A DNA stretch of 64,000 bases, from the NCBI GenBank assembly GCA_947172415.1, contig OX359190.1:2852001-2916000 (forward strand), written 5' to 3'. Each line of letters starts with the position of its first letter. The first letter of the stretch is position 1. Source of the DNA: Chondrosia reniformis. Taxonomy: Eukaryota; Porifera; Demospongiae; Chondrillida; Chondrillidae. Shown here one piece after another: positions 57,901 to 64,000 of this stretch. Both the position numbers and the translations under genes were made by a program. The notes below the pieces were generated by a model. That model was not told the origin of the DNA. It was given only the letters and a program-made list of their open reading frames with translations, and searched no databases.

Positions 57901-60900
57901 TGTCCACTGTCCAATAATTACATCATACCTGCCGTGTACATCATAGCCTAGTTACTGCATTGGGTCTCCCGGGAGGTGAGGGTTACTGTATCATTCAAAC
58001 TGAATGGAGAGGTACTGTCCAGTCCTGGATAGATCAGATCAACCTCTCAAGATCAGAAAGAATGATTATGCAAGAATTGGGGTTGCTAGGTAACAGTTGC
58101 CAAGTCAGCCCTTTTACCTGTCATCATTGGCTACCAGCAACAATATACAATTTTAAAAGCACTAAAAATCATCTTTAAGGTATGTAGATATGGTATGTAT
58201 GTAGATATGGTATGTATGTAGATATGGTATGTATGTAGATATGGTATGTATGTAGATATGGTATGTATGTATATAGACATGGTATGTATGTAGGTAAATA
58301 TGTAGACAATAGGTATGTAGACTAGATGACAGGGATTTTTTCTAACTGAGCCCAAAGCTATTTTTGAGATGGTTCATCTTTAGTCTTTTGAGTGTCTAGA
58401 GATGCAGTTTGTTTCTGAGAATCAGACGCTGAAGAAGACCCCCAGGGTCAAAAAGTCACTACAGAAACTAACTGCATCTGTAGACACTCAAAAGACTAAA
58501 GATTAAGCATGTTAAGGACAGTGTTTAGATGCTTGTATACTAAATACATACCAATTAATATCAAAGTAGTTTACAATATTCTTCTGCCTAGTCACATGTC
58601 TGTGAAGCCATCAATATTAGGAGTTAGTAGGCACCACTGTACACTGATGATAAGATGTAACTGGTACAATACATAGTACACACAGAATGATTGGTATAAC
58701 ACATTCTTTCAAAATGCTCTAGTAATGTCATTGAGCTGACAGACACAACTGTTAGGGGTTAGGGTCAGGTTGATTACATAATCACAGACTTTCAGTCTTC
58801 TTTCTGTCATGTGGACAAACCTACTACATCACCAGACAGAATTATTAGAACTTGTACCCTCAAGTAAAACACAGCTGGCCACACTAGATCAATGAAACTT
58901 AACAACAACATGGCTGCTATGGGATACAAGGATGCCATAACATACTAAACCAATGACGTCATATTTCACATTGTACCAGTGGTGGATTTAGGGGCGTGTT
59001 CAGGGGGATGAAGCACCTCCCTCTAGGGTCAGTTGGTAGTAGCTATATTTAAACTTTTGGCAAAATACTAGCTAAATCACCACATACCCTTTCTCTGTAT
59101 AAATTAGCACATACGTAACCTGTAAAGACCTGAGTGGTTAGGACAATTCATTCTTATTCTCTTTAAGCGCTACACTAATAAAAGTTTAAAATATACACGT
59201 ACGACCAAACATTTCAACAGCTATACAGCTGTCTTCATCAGTGGCATAATACAGGAGGAGAGGAATGAGGAGAAAAAATACACAACAGTAGGTGGGAAAG
59301 GAGGGATGGCCAAATATTTGTCAGTTACGAATTTCTAGATCTGCTCTTGTACAGGGCCCCATACCCATGTCCCTTGTCTGTCTGGACCTACCTCTTCTCT
59401 GGTTCCCCATGCACCTGTCTTGCTTGCTGTTCACTGAGAGAGAATAAAGGGAAGACAGTAATTAACTCATCTAAACAATAAAGAGAGACTAAACAGTCAC
59501 AAGCAGTGAGGAACAACAGCACATGCACCAGTAGCTACTCCCAGGAATGGAAGCAAGCAGTGCCGTTATAATAAAATAAGGATTCCTTCAAACTGACTCA
59601 ATTTGACATATTGTACATTGCAAAATTTCCGCAATTAATAATTTTCGCAAATTTCGTAAATGGAGTATATTGCACAATGTTTATTCACAAAAATTTCTGC
59701 CCACCCATTTAGACAGCGATTCGCGATTTTTTGGTTGAGAAAATTTTGCAATGTATGGTAACAATTGAAATCCAAATTTTTAGATGTTCAAAGAGTCAAA
59801 AGATCATTCAAAAGATAACTAAAACAGCTGTATGGATCACTTTAGAGACAACGGGTAATAGTCACATTTACACTATCAAATAACTAAACACTAGCTAAAT
59901 CTTGTCATCTAATTTATACTGTTTTTATGCAGTCTCTCTACTCCAAACTCCCTATAATGTACAGCTCACTTTATTATTGACACGACAATCTCCGGTGGAC
60001 TCATGTGGAAGTTTAACTTGTTGCCAACCAACATTCTGACAGTAGCTGAGAAACGATTGGCCGTCTTCAGCACTTGTGGAGGTTCTCTTTCCAGTACAAA
60101 ACACCTGTCAACAAGTCACATGAACATGTAATCACATGAAACCACCCAATATGGCTGTATCATTGAGCAATACTGACTATACCATTGAGCAATACTGACT
60201 ATATCATTGAGCAATACTGACTATATCATTGAGCAATACTGACTATATCATTGAGCAATACTGGCTATACCATTGAGCAATACTGGCTATACCATTGAGC
60301 AATACTGGCGGTATCATTGAGCAATACTGACTATACCATTGAGCAATACTGACTATACCATTGAGCAATACTGACTATACCATTGAGCAATACTGGCTAT
60401 ATCATTGAGCAATATTGGCTATACCATTGAGCAATACTGACTATACCATTGAGCAATACTGACTATACCATTGAGCAATACTGGCTGTATCATTGAGCAA
60501 TACTGGTGGTATCATTGAGCAATACTGGCTGTATCATTGAGCAATACTGGTGGTATCATTGAGCAATACTGGCTGTATCATTGAGCAATACTGGTGGTAT
60601 CATTGAGCAATACTGGCTATACATTGAGCAACATACTGGCCGATGATACAGTATAAAACATTCTTTTAGAAAGGACACAGGGGGTGAGCAAAATACAATA
60701 ATGGCTAGGTACCAATAATCAAAGTGATAATCAAACCACAACCAATAATAAAACTCATGTAGAGGGGAACACTGGGAATTGAACCCTGGGCAGTTGGCTA
60801 TAATCACCAGTCCTCTGCCACTGAGTCACAATTGAATATCATACAATTTGATGATATATAACATAATGTAATTACAACATATGAAGTCAAAGATGAAAGA

Positions 60901-62283
60901 AGGGAAAAGAAGGAAGAAAAGACTCCTGTATCCTCATCCAAAGCTCTCTTCAGGTTTAATTCCCCTATAGGCTCTTTTACAGAATAGGCATATAGCATGT
61001 AGGAAAACGGTATCTTAGATTTTTAGTATGTGGTCAATAAAGGGTGATATTTAGATAATTCACTCACTTTTTCACTAAAGTGACTAGCAGTCGGACAGCG
61101 TACTGGTGCATCTGCTGGGGAGAGGGGGAAGCAGTGTGCATCTGTCCATGTTGCGACATCATCGCATTCTGATAAAGGGTTTCTAACTGTTTCAGCGGGT
61201 GACAGAGCTGCCAGTTTACTTCAGCTAGAATCTCACACCTACAGACGGGATCACACAGAAACACAAGCTAACAAAGCAGATCTACGGCAGGCCTGATGCT
61301 AGTGTTCAAAAGGAGGAGAGTGGAAAGTTCAAAGTGGCAGTTTTGTTTATTACATACGTATTATGTACATGTGTAGGTGCACAAACATAAACAAATGTAA
61401 ACGAATCATAATATCTAGTGTTACAGGCTTACCATTGTTGAATTTGGTTTAGTTTCTTTGTCTGAAAACCTTCTTCATTTTTGTAGTGCTTTTGTTTGGT
61501 TTTTAAATCTTCCAACACATCATCCAACACTTTTTGTTGTGCCTGACCGATCTCGTCCAATATGGTTCTGCACTTTGTACTAACTTCCTATGTAAACAAG
61601 AAGCATAACAAATCATCCAGTCCAAAAAATCTCTTGGTTTAGGATTTGAAGCTGAGGATTTGAAGCTGATTTGGAACTCTGACAGTAATCAATTATAGCC
61701 AAAATATCTCATCATCCACCATAACAAATATACACTGTAAGTAAGTAAGGAGCTATATGCTTCTAGGAAGGTGTACATTTCAAGCAAACCAGTTAACTGT
61801 ATAGTACTCCAAAATTAACTTGTTCATAAAAATAATGAAATGATTAATTGGAATATACGTGTACACCAAGTACTATAGTTTGAACCATTTTCATTGTTAA
61901 AATATTTTCTTTTTTCTCTCAAACTATGTCAGTGAAAAGTATACGTATGTATTAGTGAGCTCAAATTTCTATATTGTGTGGGTGACATACGTATATAGAA
62001 ACAATTGTATGCCCTTAGCCATATATAATCCTTTCCAAACTTGTGTTACACACATAATTGAAGATGTCCAATACCAATTAATTTGGCAACTTTTAAAACA
62101 TTATTACTCCACCAAAAAAGAGATAAAGTACTTCATGCATAAAAGTGTTTCTAAGAACTAAGTGCTTGTGTAAAGTTTATTGTACCTCCAATTTCTTTTT
62201 CATTGTATCTTGTTCCACTGACCAATGAGTTTCCAGTTTGCCAATTCTTGCCCCCTCCTCTGCACTCTGTGGATTTTGTGAGT
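51989..62283 (-). CDS. STAT transcription factor, copy B, linker exon missing
   Basis: Exons matching STAT-A in length and phase: 62186-62283, 61433-61587, 61068-61238, 59970-60104, 59392-59433, 56288-56387, 55704-55874, 55185-55332, 54889-55013, 54610-54697, 53994-54070, 52878-52980, 52611-52689, 51989-52051. The 145-base linker exon of STAT-A (28516-28660) is absent: about 350 bases are missing at 55410. Since 145 is not a multiple of three, joining the flanking exons shifts the frame before SH2. Other differences are Met to Ile at the end of 56288-56387 and a weaker donor (GTACG) after 52611. Unless an unseen exon compensates, this copy makes a STAT truncated after the DNA-binding domain, or is a pseudogene. 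It spans the unit 2/3 junction. Confidence 0.85.
53383..53871. mobile_element. 489-bp pogo/Tigger-like MITE, STAT-B intron
   Basis: Ends CAGTAAAACCTC and GAGGTTTCACTG with TA outside both (53381-53382, 53872-53873). Unit 1 keeps the empty site (ATTATGTATATCTGTTAATA near 26899). Related at the ends to the MITE at 25793 but inserted elsewhere. No transposase inside. Confidence 0.92.
56661..57084. mobile_element. About 424-bp insertion with GC-rich hairpin ends
   Basis: Present in unit 2 only; unit 1 reads through CTAATCTAAAAAGTG near 30110. The left end has a hairpin CGAGTTTAAAAACTCG and GGGGCTGCCGCCCC; the right end is GGGGCTGCCTGTGGCAGCCC. It contains a TA microsatellite at about 56985-57011. 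No open frame. The family is not recognised; Helitron-like ends were considered, but the terminal CTRR is not clear. Confidence 0.7.
57223..57452. repeat. 24-bp minisatellite in STAT-B intron, about 10 copies
   Basis: Same unit as 30226-30635 with fewer copies and two CCAACC variants. Confidence 0.95.
58166..58505. mobile_element. About 340-bp insertion with a long hairpin, unit 2 only
   Basis: Unit 1 reads AAGCACTAAAGATTAAGC without it (31351-31368). It contains a 17-bp tandem repeat (GATATGGTATGTATGTA, about five copies, 58185-58290) and a hairpin whose arms are ATCTTTAGTCTTTTGAGTGT (58376-) and the complement ending near 58503. Between the arms is a CTGAAGA-stem-AAAA block resembling a decayed hammerhead core. 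Confidence 0.7.
58977..59378. other. Segment replaced relative to unit 1
   Basis: Between matching flanks (GACGTCATATTTCACA on the left, GGACCTACCTCTTCTC on the right) unit 2 has about 400 bases unrelated to the 380 bases of unit 1 (31829-32205). It starts CAGTGGTGGATTTAGGGGCG, a transposon-like end, and includes a hammerhead-like core on the minus strand (59212-59241). No exon seen. Confidence 0.65.
60150..60640. repeat. 22-bp minisatellite in STAT-B intron, about 22 copies
   Basis: Expanded version of 32982-33180, with higher-order alternation of GGCTGTATC and GGTGGTATC units at its right end. Confidence 0.93.
60715..60838 (-). repeat. SINE-like element with tRNA-like head, STAT-B intron
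   Basis: Counterpart of 33255-33375. The B-box region reads GGGTTCAATTCCCAGTG, closer to a tRNA T-arm than the unit 1/2-junction copy. Tail GGTTGTGGTTTGATT. Confidence 0.6.
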
Positions 62284-62871
62284 CTAAAGTATACACACAA
62301 AGAGAAATGAAATACTGTTCTTTGACTGTAACTCAAAGGATAATCATGTCAGATGGCACATTCACATAGGATCAGAAAAAGTGATTTAGATTTAATGGAG
62401 CGTTAATTGTCAGATACAGTATACTGTACGTACATTTAATGGGCCATACATATGGTTTTCAACAGTGCAGATAATTTTCTAAATGGTCAAGTTCAGCAGA
62501 ACCCAAGCCGACTACACTAGACAGGTTTCACTCTAAGAGGCTGTGAGAATTGAAGCATTGCTATGGTATAGTAGTTTACAATTAATAGAATGTTTATATT
62601 TTATTAATTGAAAACTGCAAATAACTTAGGATAAGCTTGCAGATAACTAATACACTTAACCAATCCTAGCAATGAGAACCTCTAGTACAAGACGGTACAT
62701 CTCTTGGTGTAACGAACTCACAATGTTTTAGTAAGTACGTATGTAATGAGCTACTACACATGCATTACAGATCAAGAAGACTCAGCTAAGGGTCACTGGA
62801 GAAGGGTGCTATGGTATAGTGACTTAGAGACAGAGGAGTGATTAGTAAGTACGTAATGGATAAGTAAGTGG

Positions 62872-62940
62872 TAGCAATACTGGCTATATCATTGAGCAAT
62901 ACTGGCTATATCATTGAGCAATACTGGCTATACCCTTGAC
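62872..62940. repeat. 22-bp minisatellite, about 3 copies, unit 3
   Basis: Short version of the arrays at 7151 and 35272 at the matching site. Confidence 0.9.
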
Positions 62941-63016
62941 CAAATCTAATATCTACATATAATCAAAGGAAAGTGTACTATACAATCTAGTATGATATAT
63001 TATTTGTAAGACTTAC

Positions 63017-64000
63017 AGTCTCTCCAGTGGGCCCTTGGTCACCATGGAGACCATCAAGACAAGAAGCACCACGAGCACCTTCCAGACCTCTTGTTCCCTG
63101 TACACCTCTCAGGCCTTGTGCACCTGGTCTACCAGGAACACCTTCAACACCAGGATCTCCAACATCTCCATCAATTCCTCTCTCTCCCCTACCTCCAGTT
63201 GGACCCTACAGGACAGCAAACACATTGAGGTTTCTAAAGATCACCATCACATTTCAACAACTATAGCTACGTATGTATATATCTCTCTTCCATTGCTTCC
63301 AGCTGGACATCTGCTACCTACCCCATAATAGAGTTGACATTAAATAATTATTTTCAAATAGATTAAAAAGTGTTTACATTTGACCTCTAAAGTGCTTATA
63401 ATTACCTTTAGTATATATACATTAGTGGAGTCCACAGTTAGTGTATATAGAGGTTTACTTACACATCATGACCTGGCAAACCATCAGCACCATGGAAGCC
63501 TTGTGGACCCACTGGACCCATGTCACCTGGTTCTCCTTGGGCACCTTGGGGACCAGCACTTCCCACTGTTCCATCATCACCCATAGCCCTTCACCTCCAG
63601 CTAAACCAGGTCCACCCTCACTGTCCTGTACAGTAACAGGGAGAAGAGCACTCTAGCTGATGACAGTCTAATAATTATGCATCATAGAGTGTAAAAAAGA
63701 ATATCAATATTTTACAGAGTGTGCAACACTGTACAAGTCATCAAATACTATCAACAATCAGCAATACATTCCACACATATAATTACAGCAGGTCCTTGTG
63801 GACCAGGGAGACCAACATTTCCTTCTATGCCCACATCTCCAGCATCACCCAGTTCTCCAACATCTCCTGGCTCACCACACATTCCCCTAGCACCCTTAAG
63901 CCCTATTAGACCACCATCACTACCATTAGGTCCTTGGGCTCCAGTAGGTCCACCATCTCCAGACCCTCCTCTTGCACCTCCGGCTCCTTGGTGTCCCTCA
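63017..64000 (-). pseudogene. Collagen-like Gly-X-Y locus, unit 3 (cut by window edge)
   Basis: Exons 63017-63205, 63465-63625 and 63787 onward. The first is 189 bases, 15 longer than in units 1 and 2, and its extra codons (GDPGV region) keep a perfect Gly-X-Y register. The third reads GEPGDV where units 1 and 2 have GEPRDV. The 161-base exon has the same frameshift as the other units (after GGEGL), and one donor is GTAAT instead of GTAAG. It is the least decayed of the three over this stretch. The empty Tigger target lies between the second and third exons at 63746-63747. Confidence 0.78.

Larger units (their letters stand above)
33747..61362. repeat. Tandem segmental unit 2 (about 27.6 kb)
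   Basis: Second copy of the same unit. It differs from unit 1 by gain or loss of several transposons, changed minisatellite lengths, loss of the STAT linker exon near 55410, loss of about 470 bp upstream of the collagen-like locus, and many point differences. The differences are spread along the unit and include independent transposon insertions, so this looks like a true paralogous copy and not a duplicated assembly of the same allele. Confidence 0.9.
61363..64000. repeat. Start of tandem unit 3 (cut by the window edge)
   Basis: Third copy, visible only for 2.6 kb: two STAT coiled-coil exons, a short 22-bp minisatellite, and three collagen-like exons, the last cut by the window end. It lacks the Tigger insertion and keeps some Gly-X-Y triplets that units 1 and 2 have lost, so it is the outgroup of the three in this part. 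Confidence 0.88.

Noticed and set aside
60150-60640. CRISPR-like regular repeat
   Set aside because: The 22-base units abut without unique spacers and the setting is an animal STAT intron; this is a minisatellite.
33747-61362. Unit 2 as a misassembled second haplotype of unit 1
   Set aside because: Mostly rejected: the units carry distinct transposon insertions with clean empty sites, an inverted loop and different lesions, and STAT exons run continuously across the junction. Long reads would still be needed to exclude it fully.

Overview
This window is animal nuclear DNA, most likely from a sponge or another early-branching metazoan; that assignment is inference. It has AT-rich introns with GT-AG borders, a STAT gene, a collagen-like Gly-X-Y locus, a Roc-COR GTPase with a death-fold tail, a coiled-coil/death-domain gene, and many short TA-flanked DNA transposons. 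No operons, CRISPR arrays or bacterial signals are seen.

Layout. Bases 1-3245 hold the 3' part of a plus-strand coiled-coil/death-domain gene, preceded by a 30-bp coding-type minisatellite. Bases 3246-5720 are non-coding and include a foldback with 149-base arms. From about 5724 to the right edge the window is a tandem segmental array: unit 1 (about 5724-33746), unit 2 (about 33747-61362) and the start of unit 3 (about 61363 on). Each full unit reads, left to right: 5' STAT coiled-coil exons (minus), a decayed collagen-like locus (minus), a Kelch-Roc-COR-CARD gene (plus), decayed copies of that gene's tail, and the 3' exons of STAT (minus). The unit breakpoint lies inside one STAT intron, so a full exon set of STAT is rebuilt at every unit junction. 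STAT-A (24847-34657) has a complete, phase-consistent set of the 15 exons I could find. STAT-B (51989-62283) has lost the linker exon. Unit 1 carries only a two-exon STAT stump at its left end.

The strongest signal is in the Kelch exon of the Kelch-Roc-COR-CARD genes (13395-22445 and 41016-49339). The two copies differ by roughly 38 amino-acid-changing codons and several codon indels, but only about three silent ones. Changes cluster at loop-like positions between identical beta-strand blocks. The adjacent GTPase/COR exon differs little. This is what diversifying selection on a recognition propeller would leave, and with the CARD tail it suggests a receptor-type innate immune protein. Whether the co-amplified STAT lies downstream in the same pathway is speculation.

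Mobile elements date the array. A 1896-bp Tigger/pogo element sits at the same site in units 1 and 2, while unit 3 keeps the empty TA target. Two collagen mutations agree that units 1 and 2 are sisters. Further TA-flanked insertions are private to one unit, with the empty site visible in another. A hairpin loop in the receptor intron is inverted between units. The collagen locus carries lesions shared by all copies seen plus private ones, so it is most likely a pseudogene.
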